A DNA stretch of 64,000 bases from positions 63,389,850 through 63,453,849 of the forward strand of contig NC_135714.1 in the NCBI RefSeq assembly GCF_964656455.1, given 5' to 3'. Shown piece after piece: positions 33,247 to 46,099 of this stretch; the first letter of the stretch is position 1, and every line of letters starts with the position of its first letter. Source of the stretch: Halichoerus grypus. Lineage: Eukaryota; Chordata; Mammalia; Carnivora; Phocidae. The notes below the pieces were generated by a model, which saw only the letters and a program-made list of their open reading frames with translations, did not search any database and had not been told where the DNA came from. Made by a program: the position numbers and the translations under genes.

Positions 33247-33857
33247 TGATGAGGGAGCAGAAGGCTGGCTGAGGACAAAGCAGAAACTGGCACTCTACAA
33301 CCCCCACCCCCATGTGGTATGTGTGACAGTCCTCAGGCACTTCTGGCTGCCCTAAAGGAAAAACAAACTGATAGAGATCACAGTCTTGTAGGACAGGAGT
33401 CTCCCTCAGTTTACAAAAGTCTTAGCAATTTACAAGGACAAAGCATTTCTATCAATGGCCTAGCTTCCAGAAGGGAATGTAGATACAATTAAATGCCCTT
33501 ATAACCTGCAGCCCATTGACAGATAATTGAAGCCGGCAAAGTGTAATGTTTCTCCAGGAAGCTCCCAACTATCTTACTGTTAATGCCTTACTAGAGTAAA
33601 CAACCTTAACCTGACAACGGCAAGGCCTCGAGTATCTTGTAGGTCCTCTTTAGCATATGAAAGTTCTTTTGAAACCTCCCTTTTTCCTTACCCAACCCCA
33701 TAGGATATAATCAGCCACGCCTCACAACCACGGGGCAGCAATTGCCTCTGCCCCTGAGTCCTGTCCCCGTGTTTTAATAAACCACCATTTTGCACCAAAG
33801 ACGTCTCAAGAACTCTTTCTTAGTCGTTGGCTCCGGACTCCACCACACTGAACCTCA
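33247..33857 (+). mobile_element. Carnivore class I endogenous retrovirus solo LTR
   Basis: About 610 bp, beginning near 'gagggagcagaaggctggctgag' and ending 'ctccggactccaccacactgaacctca'. U3-like AT/AC-rich part, then AATAAA at 33775-33780 and 'ttttgcaccaaagacgtctcaag', the usual R/U5 order of gammaretrovirus-like LTRs. TATAT at 33241-33245 and 33860-33864 could be the target duplication. No gag, pol or env sequence flanks it. Exact ends uncertain by a few bases. Confidence 0.72.
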
Positions 33858-33980
33858 CCTATATTCCCAAACCCCCATCATATCTGAGTATGCTGCCCTT
33901 CTTACAAATCCCTTAAAGACTCCTCAGCAAGTGTATGTTAACCTCTAAGCTTTTTCACTTCCCATAAAACATCCTCTGCA

Positions 33981-34181
33981 GGGGCACCTGGGTGGCTCAG
34001 TTGGTTAAGCACCTGCCTTGGGCTCGGCCTGGAGTCCTGGGATTGAGCCCCGTGTCAGGCTCCTGCTCAGCGGGAGTCAGGAGTCTGTTTCTCCCTCTCC
34101 TCCCCACTTATGCTCTCTCTCGCTATCTATCTCTGACTCTCTCTCTCTCAAATAAACAAATAAATCTTAAAAAAAAAAAAA
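33981..34181 (+). mobile_element. CanSINE, full length
   Basis: 'ggggcacctgggtggctcag' to a CT-rich tract, 'aaataaacaaataaatctt' and poly-A. Duplication atcctctgca at 33971-33980 and 34182-34191. Confidence 0.94.
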
Positions 34182-34191
34182 ATCCTCTGCA

Positions 34192-36790
34192 TTGGGGAAA
34201 CTGTCTTCCTCTTTAGCCTCATTTCCTGCTCCTCTAAAATCATATTTTGTATTTCTGCAACACTGAATTGACAGTTGAGAAAGAAATAAAGGATCTTCAA
34301 ACTCTTCTTCTCTGGGCTTTGCTCATGCTGTCTTTTGTGACATCCTTCCTCCAATCCTTTACATAACCAGATGCTTCTGCATCAGAATCAGCTAAGGAGC
34401 TCTGCCCTGTAGTTCTCCCAAGGCTAGATTAGGCACTCTCTTCTATGTTTCCTTCTAACATTGCATTTTCTGTTGCATTTTTATATGGCATAGTGTTTGG
34501 AAATGAGTTGGCATTTCATATTATTTAATTTGTGTGTGTGTGTGTGTGTGTGTGTGTAAGGGGAAGAATTATCTAAGTTTATTCAACACTTAATTGTTAT
34601 TTAAGTGTTGCTGACAAGGTAAAGTGCTAAGTGCTGGGATTCACAAGGATCAGTAAGATATAAATCTGCCTTTCAAGGGCAGATGATCAAGTAGGAGCAA
34701 TGAGGCAAACAGAGAGTTAACTAGTCTACAAGCCAGAGCAAGGTAGAAAGTGTTAAGTGCAAAACAGCAGTGAAGATTAAGTATTGAAAGAGCTCATGTG
34801 AGATAGTGATTGCTTTCCTACGGCGTATTTTGCCAGATATTCGAAGCACTAACCCAAATATTTTGACATGATATCAATTTGATTTGAGAGCTATGATTTA
34901 TAATCTTATTGCAATTAAAACGTCAGTGCAAATACAGCTTTTGTTGCACAACCCCACACCCATTGTTTGACCAGTTGTGTCTTGGACTGAATTTCTTTGC
35001 CATCTCTAGTTCCCTTCTGCTCCACAAAACCTTGCCCAGTATGCATTGGCAAATCTTAACTATTTCTTCAATTTCACTTTTTTCTCCAAGAATTTGACAA
35101 AAGCAATAAGAAAACAAAAACATAAATGCCATTTTCAACAAGGAGTTAGGAAGGGACAGAATGAGAAGAGAGAGGATGTCTGGCAGTGGCAAAGGTGCCC
35201 AGTTAAAAAAAAATCACAATAATAATACAGTTCCATGAAATATGTCATGTCGGGACAATTGCCTCCTTTTGATGGAAGACGAAATTGAGTCTCACAGTTG
35301 TGAAATAACTTGCTTGAGTTCACATAGCCAGTATCTTCAAAGCTGAACCTAGTACCACAAAGCAGAAAAAGAAAAGGAAGAAGGGAAAAAATACAACAAA
35401 AGATTGGTCATTAGCTCTAGTCATGAGAAATCCTTTATGCAAAATATTGAGAGGGTTTATAGGGGTGTTTAAAATAATTAACTGTATGTTTGATGTGTGT
35501 TTGCATATATAAAATTAGAAACAGAAAATATAAAGGCTGTTTTAATTTAGACATGACTTTGGCAATATTTCAGAGATTGATATTCAACCTCTCTCCCTGT
35601 GCACGTGTACCGTCCCCCCAACCTCCCCCACTCCAATTTTGGCCCAGCCCACCTTTGCCATTGTATATCACACTGCCTTGGGCAAAATTTCACCAAGCCT
35701 GAACTCTAGCCTACTCCCTGTTTGTGATGCACACAGTAATCTCCCACCTCCATGCCCTGATTGCTGCCATTCCTTTGGTCTAAAATTCTGTTCTGTACAC
35801 AGTTCACATTTGGACTCTAAATACTTTTTGCAGTTTTGAATTCTAGATTACACATCAACTTCTATAGAAGGATTTCCCTGATCTCTAACTGGAAATATTT
35901 TCTTTTTCCTCTACATCTAGACCATAACAATGACAACTAACATTTGAATAATGTAAAGACTCTAAGTTTAGGTAACGCTTTCAAGTACACCATCCTATAA
36001 AATATGGCTCACAAATTATCTTGTGAACGCGCATCCTAAGATCCACTTTATGGTAAGAACTTGAGGGTCAAACTTATTGATACTTCCTTAGACATAGACC
36101 AGAGGTGTGCCTGTCATGAGCCCTATACTCTGAGACTCTAGTCTGGCCTTCATCTGGCTGTGCTCCTCCCAAGGGGTGAGGAATGTACCAAGCTAAAAGG
36201 AACACTCTGGAATTTCTTGCCTGTATATCCTGGAGCCCACCCACAGCTCAGACCTGCTTAGAAAGGCCTGCTTGCACCTTGTTCCCTGGCTCTGTCCTCC
36301 TCAGGGCAGACAGGACAGTTGGTATGTACTCCCATTAGCCCGGTGTGGCCCAGGGACAGCTATTTTCAAGGAAGATGAACTGGTCTTGGACATGGACCAG
36401 GAGTTCATACCTGTGAGTTGAGTCTCTCACATTTTGTATGGGAACTAAGGATGGATAGTGAATGTGCTATCGACTGGTATCCAGAGGTTAATTTTCCCCA
36501 TGCCTCTGTGCTCTAGAGGGAAAACTGAGGAGTCTGAGAATTCTTAATTTGAACCTGGCCTTCCAGGTGGTTAGAATGTGTATTTGTCAATGTGGGATAA
36601 GGTAGATCATATGTTATTTCAATTTGTTAATTTGTAATTTTAAATATTTAGACATATGGTATGGGTTTGCATTTGTTCTTTTGCCCTTAGTTCCATAATC
36701 TTAAGGACAGGCCTTTGCCCCAGGTCACCAATCAGTCAGAGACAGAACCAAGACTATCCAGGTGTTTCATGTTTCACTAGGATGTTTCCA
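34192..36790. other. Intergenic with a GT microsatellite
   Basis: (TG)n at about 34531-34557. 35930-36010 is faintly MIR-like. 36080-36560 is GC-richer and repeat-free to my eye but without a frame or motif I can name. Confidence 0.4.
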
Positions 36791-36793
36791 TTA

Positions 36794-36972
36794 CACCAGT
36801 GTTTCCCAAACTTAACTGATCATAGGAATCATTAAGGTGCTGGAAGCTGGCTAAAGCGTAGATTCCAAGTTCCTCCTTCAGAGAGTCCAACTTAGTGGTT
36901 TGGGTTAGTGCCTAAGAATTCAACAAAAGACTCCAGGAGAATTTTATGCTCGGGCAAGTCTGGGAAATACCA
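36794..36972 (+). mobile_element. MER5-type hAT-Charlie MITE
   Basis: 'accagtgtttcccaaacttaactgatcataggaatcatt' to 'agattccaagttcc' and 'caggagaattttatgctcgggcaagtctgggaaatacc': the layout and near-palindromic ends of MER5A/B, strongly diverged. Confidence 0.6.
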
Positions 36973-37269
36973 TCCTACTCAATCAATAATCAGGCATTGA
37001 TTACTTATATGGTACAATAATCAACATTGTACTATAATCAACCATTGTACCATTTAGATGGTGCATATAATAAACCTTTTATTGAAAACATTTGGATGCA
37101 TGTTTTATTTTTCCTAATAGATATTTATCTTCCTGACTGAAGGAACAATTTCATGTACAACTTTTTATCTTGTATAGCATCTCCCATAGTACTTTTTTAC
37201 ATTATAGGTGTAGTAAACATTTACTGGATAAAAGATTAATGCTTGGAATTCTTTCATGTAGTATCTCTT

Positions 37270-37480
37270 TTTTTTTTTTTTTTTTTTTTTAAAGATTTTA
37301 TTTATTTATTTGAGACAGAGAGAATGAGAGAGAGAGAGCACATGAGAGGGGGGAGGGTCAGAGGGAGAAGCAGGCTCCCTGCCGAGCAGGGAGCCCGATG
37401 CGGGACTCGATCCAGGGACTCCAGGATCATGACCTGAGCCGAAGGCAGTCGCTTAACCAACTGAGCCACCCAGGCGCCCC
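37270..37480 (-). mobile_element. CanSINE, young
   Basis: Poly-T, 'aaagattttatttatttatttgag', GA-rich body, 'gagccacccaggcgcccc'. Perfect 15-bp duplication catgtagtatctctt at 37255-37269 and 37481-37495. Confidence 0.95.
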
Positions 37481-37495
37481 CATGTAGTATCTCTT

Positions 37496-38084
37496 AATAG
37501 TGTATATGTAAGTGGTATAATTTTTATGTCTTCTCATTATATAGAGGCTATGAAAATTAAGAAAGTTGTCCTTATTTGTGTTATATATTCTTATATGTAT
37601 TTCTATTAAACTTTCATATTATATTGAATGGCTGTTCCATTAGCTGTGAATTTTTTGAGGTCAAGTGTTCCAAATTGTTCCAAATTCCAAAAGTGTTGAC
37701 AAATTTTTATTTCTTCATGACCTGGTATGGTGGACATGGAGATGCACTACTGAGATCCCTCTTAAATTAAGGATTTGTTTTCCCATCTATTGACCAGTCA
37801 CAGTTGGAGAATAAAAGTCTGACCATTTCAGCTCATGGTATAACAATGTCCATGGGCTGCATACACTTCAGAGTTCTCTATGATGTTGGTCAAGACTTTG
37901 TTGGGCCTGCACGGAGGTTGAACTCCTTCTGCCCAATTGTTTCTTCCTCCTTCTTTCCAGCTATGTTGAGTCCTAGTAAATATCTGATACACCAAACAAT
38001 ATCTCAGCATCTGTCTCCAGAGAATTGTGTTTGTGTCATCTAGCCTGTTGGAGAATCAATAAATATTCATTGAATATATGGAAG
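37496..38084. other. Intergenic, no recognised element
   Basis: No gene or repeat recognised. Confidence 0.35.
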
Positions 38085-38330
38085 ATACATAATAACAATA
38101 ATAGCCAACATATAAAATGCTTACTATGTGCCAGGCACTATTCTAAGTACCTTGTACATGTTATACGTACATCACTGAAGCAAGTACTATTAATGTCCCC
38201 ATTTTACAGATGAGGAAACTGAGGCACAGATAGGTTATAACTCGTTCAGTGTCACATACCTGGGGAGTGGAGCTTATATTAGAGCCCAGGCAATCTGGTT
38301 TCAGAGCCTGTGTTCTTAATCACCAGACTA
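38085..38330 (+). mobile_element. MIR element, near full length
   Basis: 'aacatataaaatgcttactatgtgccaggcactattctaag', the conserved core 'ccccattttacagatgaggaaactgaggcacagatagg', then 'tctggtttcagagcctgtgttcttaatcacc': the full MIR order in forward orientation and well preserved for its age. Confidence 0.88.
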
Positions 38331-39689
38331 AAATGATTCTCCAAGGAGATTTTATTAATATTCACTGGCTCAATGAATAAAAATATATTTCTGTGGTATA
38401 AATAGTCAGTTAATATGCTATAGATTAATTTACACTTTGGGGTATTTGAAAATAGAGATGTTATTACTAGATTCTACTAAACTTGTTTTTATTCTTCAGA
38501 ACAAAGTTTAGAAAAATGAATAAGAGAGATTTTTAAATTTACCTGTTGGACGATATTCTTGATTTTTCCTCCTATATTTGGGAGAAAGTTTATGATTATT
38601 TTCATGTTCTGGTTTCATCATTTTATCGTGATGATAGCCAGTCTTTTGTGTAAGACCTCTTTTTTGGAAAGTACTTGGAAAAGACAGTATCTTGGCCTGT
38701 GACTTACTGTTCTTAGCTGTGGGCTGACTTCTCTGGGGTCCTTGCTTCTCCTCGGCCCATAGCCCAAACTTGGCCTGCGCTGAAAGGATATAATAAGGTA
38801 GTCTTGGCAGTGGCACACTGACAAAGCTGGAGTTAATTCAGGGGTGAAGTTTGTTCCCATTTTCCATGTGTGGGTTGCTACCTTGGGCCTCATTTTGTGG
38901 CTTACTTGCTGCATACCCCCACTTCTTCAGTCACCTGGCTCCTGTCTTGTCCCAGTTCTTATAGGGATTGTATTTCCTGGTCGGAGTGTCTTGTTCCCAC
39001 TTGCCATTTGTATATGACTGCTGCTGTCTGCTTGGATGGTCACAGCTAGGAGAACCTAGAATCTCACGCTCGGCAGAGATTCTACCTAGTTTTTACTATA
39101 TTTTGGAACTTTTGCTAAAGGTATTCAACCAACTTCCTTTTGCCCCTCTGTCTATGAACTGATCTTCTAGTATCCTTCCTGCTTTATATTTTCATTTGTC
39201 TGATGTTACAATGACTGATCCCAGTTTTTCTTCTTTGTTTATATTCTTTTTGTTAACTGATTCTATAGTCCATTGGCAGAGATTAATTCTGGCCTTATTT
39301 TATCTAACTCAATATCTCATTGTCTGAGTCTCAGTTATATTGATCTTATAGTCACTGATCTTAGATTGGCCTTTCAAGTTATTGCAAATTAAATTCTTGC
39401 AGAAAATTGATCTGAAGACAGAAAACTCCTTTTTTGGATGATAGTTCACTATCAGGCCTGTGTTATTTAAATAATTGTCCTACTGTTTCATTGACATTGC
39501 CAAAATATCAAATAGCAAAACATAAGTAATTTCACTTCATTTTCCTCAAATCTTAGTAGTAAATTATTTATTGGCAAATATTTATTGAATGGCCACTATG
39601 TGCCAGGCACCAGTCTAGGCAGGGCTATGTTCCAGGTACAAGGAATGAAATGTTTTTGCATCTGCATTTCTTACTTTTCACATGCCTGT
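38331..39689. other. Intergenic, no gene
   Basis: 39560-39650 ('ttattgaatggccactatgtgccaggcaccagtctagg') is a short ancient-repeat phrase. The rest is unassigned. Small minus frames at 38508-38914 overlap each other and show no protein family. Confidence 0.35.
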
Positions 39690-39870
39690 TCTTTTTAGCC
39701 AAAACTCATGATAACTCTACAAAGATGCTAAGAGAAACATTATTCTTATCACAAAAATGAATTAACAGAGGCTTAGAGTGGTTCTAATGACTTGTTCAAG
39801 TTCAAACTGCAAAATAGCACTGAGATTAAGACTTCAAACATCCTGTCAGTCTTCTTTCCACTAAGCACAT
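39690..39870 (+). mobile_element. MIR fragment
   Basis: 'aattaacagaggcttagagtggttctaatgacttgttcaag' to 'tcttctttccactaagcac' follows the MIR core and 3' part, diverged. Confidence 0.5.
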
Positions 39871-39908
39871 TAGAAATTAGATAGTAAGAGATTAAAACCC
39901 ACAGGGAG

Positions 39909-40119
39909 GGGTGCCTAGGTGGCACAGTCAGTTAAGCATGACTCTTGGTTTCTGCTCAGGTCATGATCTCAAGGTTGTGAGATCAAGCCCCGTGCTGGGC
40001 TCCAGGCTCAGCCTGGAGTCTGCTTGTCCCTCTCTATCCCTCCCCCCGCACCTCGCACTCAAGGCTCACACTCTCTCTCAAATAAATAAATAAATATACT
40101 CTTTAAAAATAATAATAAA
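39909..40119 (+). mobile_element. CanSINE, full length
   Basis: Head 'ggtgcctaggtggcacag', CT-rich tract, (AAAT)n tail. Flanked by attaaaacccaca (39891-39903) and a similar 'aataaaacccata' (40119-40131). Confidence 0.9.
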
Positions 40120-40131
40120 ATAAAACCCATA

Positions 40132-41204
40132 CGGAAATGCACATTAGACACATATCATGTAGATTTTCCTACATTAAACAAATCTGATAAAAGGAATTCT
40201 GACACATCCACAAAGCAAGTGAAAAGCAAGTGAATGTTTGGATCATCGTCTTTTTTTTTTTTTTTTAAGAGGTATTCTAAATTCCTTCTTTTTTTCTGAA
40301 AATGTGATGAACCCTTTGGAAAATTCCTCATTTCTATCATGCATCCATTAGTAGACGTGTTGTCATTCAGTTCACTTGGATGGTCATTTTTTATAATGCT
40401 CTTCTTGAAGTACCTTGACAAGTAAAAAATATAAGCTATTTCACATAAGGAGATGTACAGCTGGGAGAATCTAGCCCACTGGTATTTCTGGGATACTTAC
40501 TTGAATGATACAGTAAATACAGTCAATGCATGGAGAGACACAATGTAAACTGTTACTTTGAAATGCTTGCTTTTGGCACAACTTCATCACAGGCGTTTTA
40601 CAATTTACAAAGCAGTATGGAGTAATGTTGACAACTTCTGTGTTTACAAATTCACTGGTTCCTCTTAACTCAAGGCAGGGTTTTTGGTTTTGGCACCTTT
40701 TCAGATTTTCATAATTTCTTCCCAATATTTTTGCATCTATTACTCTTTACTAGAATAGCTATTATTTTATCCCAAGCTAAATGGACATCATTGAGGCTAT
40801 GTGACTTACAAGAGGAAATATTTATTATCCAGCTGGATCTGATGCAAGGGCCTAGTAAAATGCCTGGCTTCATTGCATTTAATGCATCAGAAGAAGGATT
40901 TTTATTTTAGCAATTACTGAGGAATGTGAAAGCATGAATTGTGATTTCAAATAATAATCTTTATTGTTTTCAATGTGAAGGACTGAGAGAGCTTTGGAAA
41001 AAAATTACTTAGTTACCTTTAAGAAAGTGAGATGTTATGAAAACAGATCTAAAGCTGTTAGCATTGCAGTGTTAAGGAATACTTTCTTTGGCAATTTTTA
41101 AGATTCCTGAGATAGATATCTCTAGGATTGTTAAGATGTTGCCACACCAATAACCTAAGCGAAGGATCAAGTATTAATTATTAGGTAATTATTATCCTTA
41201 CAAT
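40132..41204. other. Intergenic, no gene
   Basis: T-rich run at 40250-40267. No recognised repeat elsewhere. Small frames here show no features. Confidence 0.35.
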
Positions 41205-41425
41205 AAAAATATTAGCAAGAATAACAGCTAACATCTACTGCGGGCTTATTCTATGTCAGAGAATATTCTATGAGCTTCATGTGGGTTATCTCATTTAATC
41301 CTCAAAACAACTTTATAAGGCTTTCATTATCCCCATTTTACAGATATAAAAACCAGAACACAGAAAGTTTAAGTAATTTGCCCAAAGAGATACAACTAAC
41401 AAATGCAAAGCTGAGTTTAATTCAG
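41205..41425 (+). mobile_element. MIR element
   Basis: 'aataacagctaacatctactgcgggcttattctatg', 'ttatctcatttaatcctcaaaacaac' and 'ttatccccattttacagatataaaaacc' in MIR order, forward. Confidence 0.8.
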
Positions 41426-41644
41426 GAGTTTGTGCTAATTAAGTGTTAACCATGGACTATTCATTGTGTTGTAGTAATGGGCTGTTGCCCTCAGGGGTTT
41501 CTGTCACATAGCAGAGAAAAGGTTGAAGGCAATGTAGGGCAGTGTACATTGTATAGCAGTTGCTACCAGCTTCTAAATCACAGAAGGTATCCCATTTGTG
41601 TATTGGACTGTCCGACATTGTTATTTTCCCTAAATTTATATATG

Positions 41645-42790
41645 GGTTCCTGTAGATTATTTTGAAGAAACAGACAAATTAATTCTAAAATTTACATGGA
41701 CATACAAAATATGTAGAATGACCAGTTTTAAAAATAAATAAGACTTTCACTACTTCAATTTAAGATTTAATATAAAGTTAGAAGAAAGAATATCGTGTGG
41801 TTTTGGAACACAGATAAGTAAATAAATGAAACAGAATAGAGGGTTTCAAAATAGATGCACATATAAAGGATCAATCAATTTTTGGAAAAAATGCAAAGGG
41901 AATTTTAATTGGGAAAGAAAGCATTAACAAATGCTGCTGGAAAAAATGGACATTTATGTGGAAAACTCCTGGGTCAGTCTTTACACACACACAAAACATT
42001 TTGAAATGGATCACAGACTTCAATGTAAAATCCAGAATCATAAAGCCTCTAGAATAAAACATAATATAATATATTCACAACTCCAGTGTAGACAAAAACT
42101 TCTTGGAGAAGACACAAAAAGTACACACCATAAAAGGAAAAAATGTTATTTATTATTATTTATTACTGAGCTTTACCACAGTTAAAAATTTTTGTTCATC
42201 AAAATATACCAGTAAGTAAATGAATGTAAAAGCTTTTATTCAGGATGCATAAAGAACTTCTCTAAGTTGACAATAAAAATTTGAATAACCCAATTAAAAA
42301 ATGAGCAGAAAACTTGAACACGCACTTTGCAAAGAAGATATTCGAATAGCCAATAAAGGGATGAAAAAGTGCTTCCCATTATCATTTGTCAAAGAAATGC
42401 AAATTCACAATGAGATACCACTTCATCTCCACTAGAATACCAAACTAAATGTTGTCACAAATGTGGGGGTCCCGGAACTTTCATACATTGATAGTGAGAG
42501 TGTACAATATGTCTGCCCTATGATATCACAATATGTCTGCCCTATGATATCACAACTCTACTCTTACGTATTTATTGAAGAGATAAAACCATGTCTACAA
42601 AGGGTTCATACAAGAATATTCTTATTCACAAGGTTCAAAATCAGGAAATAGCACAAATATTCATCAAAATTCTTAATTTTTCATTACAGTGCACTGTCAT
42701 TTCATTGAATCTGTTACTGCCAAAGAGTTTAATACAAAATACAAATGAATGCCTATTAAAAAAATGAAATACTTGTAGATTTAAACTCAT
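41645..42790 (+). mobile_element. Old L1 ORF2 3' remnant, plus orientation
   Basis: Forward L1 phrases: 'ctaaaatttacatggacatacaaa', 'aaaactcctgggtcagtc', 'aacacgcactttgcaaagaagatattcgaatagccaata' and 'cacaatgagataccacttcatctccactagaat'. No long frame survives. It contains a 24-bp tandem duplication at 42504-42551. Confidence 0.75.
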
Positions 42791-42874
42791 ATTAGTTACA
42801 AGACTACTATAGCAAAAGTGTATCTTGTATCAACAATGTTCAACAGAAATTTGGGCAGTGTTGGAATTTCTATA

Positions 42875-43035
42875 TTCACACTGTCCAATACCAGAGGTCA
42901 TTAGCCAAATGTCGCCATTGTGCACTTGGAATGGGGCTAGTGTAATTAAGAAACTGAATTTCTAAATTTATTTAAATTTAATTAATTAAAATTTAAATAA
43001 TCGTGGCTAGTGACTACCTATTAGATATTACAACT
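42875..43035. mobile_element. hAT-type MITE (MER58-like)
   Basis: 'cactgtccaatacc' at the left, an AT-rich palindromic centre ('aaatttatttaaatttaattaattaaaatttaaataa') and 'tcgtggctagtgactacctatta' at the right fit the inverted-repeat hAT family with CACTGTCCAATA ends. Name from memory. Confidence 0.5.
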
Positions 43036-44820
43036 CTATATACTCAACAACAGGCTTACTCAGCCTCTGTTTCCTACACACACTATAGTTACAGGCTAGT
43101 TGCATGCACAACTAACCTGTATTTTTCCTCTGATCTCACCTGCTGATGACCTGAGAGCTTCATGCATCTTCCAGGCTGTGGTGTGGGCCAAAAAAACAAC
43201 CAGATAGAACCCTAAGTGGACCTCTGGTGTGGCCATGTCAAATACTTTCTCCATTACCATCCAGGATCAGAAGGCATTAGCTGTCCCTAGCTATTGGAGT
43301 TTCAGCTTAAACTCCATTTTTCTGAGAGTGCTCAGTATGTTGTCCTTGAAAGGAAGCTGTTTTCTATATCACATGTAGAAAATATTGGAGATCCTGGTTA
43401 CTACTGATCACCCTTTATATTTAACCACAATGTTGGCCGCACATGCTTCTCATAAACTACCAGGTGAAATCATAGCAAGAGCTAGAACTAGGTGTAGAGG
43501 AGGTATAAGCCACCTTCCTTCATTTCATGCATCTATTAATAACAACACTTACTTTCAAACAAAATTCAGGAAAAAGTGCTAACCTGGATGCATACCTGGA
43601 CAATAGATATAATCTGGGACTGTTCCATGAGAATTGAGACATATGGCCACCTAAAGGATAAGATATTATCTTGCTTCAAACAAAAATTCAATTGTGGAGA
43701 AGAATAAATAAAAGCATAAGGAACTTATAATTGGAATAAAACTTCTAGAAAATTTAGAAAGCATGAAAGAGGTGAAATGCACTTAAAATCATTGCGTTTT
43801 GGGGAGAAATCTGCTACTAAATTATCATCTGTTCACTCAAAACAAAGTGAAAAATTAAATTTATGTGAAATTCACAGTTGAAAATAGTTTATTTTTTGAA
43901 AGACAACAGTTTCTATTAAAAGTGCAGCCAAGTCTATTTCATCTGTGATTAAAGGCAAATTTTTGAAGTTTCTGGAAATCAGTGCAAAAAAGAAAGGATA
44001 AGAAATATTTCTACTTATAAATTCATAGTTTATTCCTGAAAAGTGTTCAACTTTTAAATTAAATATTTTGAATAATAAAGAGGGAAATCGTTTAAGACAT
44101 AAGTTTTAATGAGATTAGTGTACCCTCAGCTTATTCAGTAATATGTAATGAAACAAGCAACTGATCCTGCAATAAAATAATAGCTGTCACATAAAACTGC
44201 CAATTAAATTGATATTTTGAGGTTTTACTTATTTTTATCACACATCTCAGTCCAACTTACACGGTTATAAAATGCATCTTCAGCAAAAATATCTGCATAA
44301 ATTCGTCTGCCTAATATGAAGGATCTGGCTTCCAATAGCACCATCAAATCAGTGGAAAATTTGATTGACTTAAAGCAAAAATGAAAAGGGAAAGTGACTG
44401 AGCATTATATATACTTGGTCATTTACATCTTCTGGATTTAGTAGTGATGAAGATTTGTAAGGAATTGGAAGAAGTCTGAAGTGCTGTCACTATTGTTATT
44501 AAGTGGGGAGTCATGTATTTCTGGAAAAATTGGCAAGTTCATGAAATATGTTGGTAGAGCAAAGGCATTAAACACAGGATCCTTGACTTGTCCAAAACAT
44601 GTTGTACCTATTGTGCGTTATTGGTGGAGATGGAGATCCCAGAAGTTATCAATACATGAGCACCTGTACTGAAAATTCCTCAAACACTTAAGTGGCCAGG
44701 GAATCAATTGGTGTGTGGAATACTGATTTCCTAATTTGAATTTATCTTAGTTTAAAATTTCTTCATATTAAAGTATCATAGGAAGTCTTTGTGAAAACAT
44801 TTAAAGTAAAGCAAGATGCT
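43036..44820. other. Intergenic, no gene
   Basis: AT-rich. No named element. A 65-codon plus frame at 43385-43582 and a 63-codon one at 44481-44672 show no recognisable protein features. Confidence 0.35.
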
Positions 44821-44825
44821 CGTCA

Positions 44826-45020
44826 GCAACCAACTCTTGATTTCGGCTCAGGTCATAATCTCAGGGTCATGAGATGGAGCTCCATGTCAGGCCCCATGCT
44901 CAGTGGTGGGGAGTCTGCCTGAGATTTTCTCTCTCCCTCTTCCTCTTCCCCTTCCCCCTAATCCCCACTGTGTTCTCTCCCTCTCTCCAAAATAAATAAA
45001 TAAATATACAATCTTTAAAA
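44826..45020 (+). mobile_element. CanSINE, 5'-truncated and older
   Basis: Starts inside the element at 'caaccaactcttgatttcggctcagg' and continues through the CT-rich tract to 'aaataaataaataaat'. No head and no clear duplication. Confidence 0.85.
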
Positions 45021-45836
45021 GAAAGTTTCTTGTTTGGGCATCTGGAAGAACCAATGACAAATTCAGAACTGTTTTTCTGAAAATAAAAAATTTGAAAAAT
45101 AGGTAGCTGGTTAAAGAGGAATTTTAAATTCATTTTATTAGAATAATGAAACTGTTGTTATATTTACATTTTATTCTGCTAATTTAATTTATACAAAATT
45201 ATTATGGCAAAATGAAATGGATTTTGGAACTACCATTTAATTGGGAAAAAAAACCTGTAAATGATTTTTGGGTGAGTATGTACAAGTGTTTTAGTCTTAA
45301 TATGACTTAATACGACAACTGTAAGCATAATTTTATCATACCTATGTGTATCTTAAATTTATAAAAAGTTATTTAATCATCTTAGTGCTATGTTCATACT
45401 ACAAAGCTTTCAAAATCATACTCTTTTCACCACTAAATTATTTTATATTGCTTAGATTTGGCCAATCCCTTGCCTCACCTTTGTTCTAGTCCTGCTTCAT
45501 TGCATTCATATTAGGAAGTATGGGACTAAAATCAAAGTTTCTTCTACTCTTAGACTCCTTCAAATGCTAACATCTGTTATTTTTATTTGAAATTTGAAAC
45601 TGGTAGTTTTAATTTCAGAGCCTAGTATTTCAAATAAAATTTTTATAAATTAAATCCTTTTTTCCCAATAATTGGAACAAATATGTGATTATCCTACATC
45701 ACTAAAGGAAAAAAAAATAGCTACAGGTCTATCATACCTTCCCTGAAGTGAAAAAAAAAACAAAAAAAAACTTTTTTTGATATGCACTTAGCACTTTTTA
45801 AATTTCTAAAGCTAGCATCTCTCATCCTTTTTTTTA

Positions 45837-45958
45837 AAGATAGATGATAGGTAGGTAGATAGACCAATAGATAGATAGGTAGGTAGATAATAGATAGATA
45901 GAGATAATGATAGATAAGGTAGATAAAGAGATGATGATGATAGATAGATGGATGGTGA
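45837..45958. repeat. (TAGA)n-type imperfect tetranucleotide repeat
   Basis: About 120 bases of TAGA/TAGG/GATG units with frequent interruptions. Likely polymorphic. Confidence 0.9.
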
Positions 45959-46099
45959 AAGGTAGGTTTGTGTCTTGTTTCTCTGATTTCTTTACAAACC
46001 TCCCATTCTTCTCCACCAAAATTATCATCCATTTCATGGTATGGAGAGTGGTCACTTTCTTCAAGAGTTCCCATGAAATAAGAAACTAGTTGTTTTATA

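Noticed and set aside
43385..44672. Small frames at 43385-43582 and 44481-44672
   Set aside because: Short, isolated, without recognisable features; expected by chance in 64 kb.
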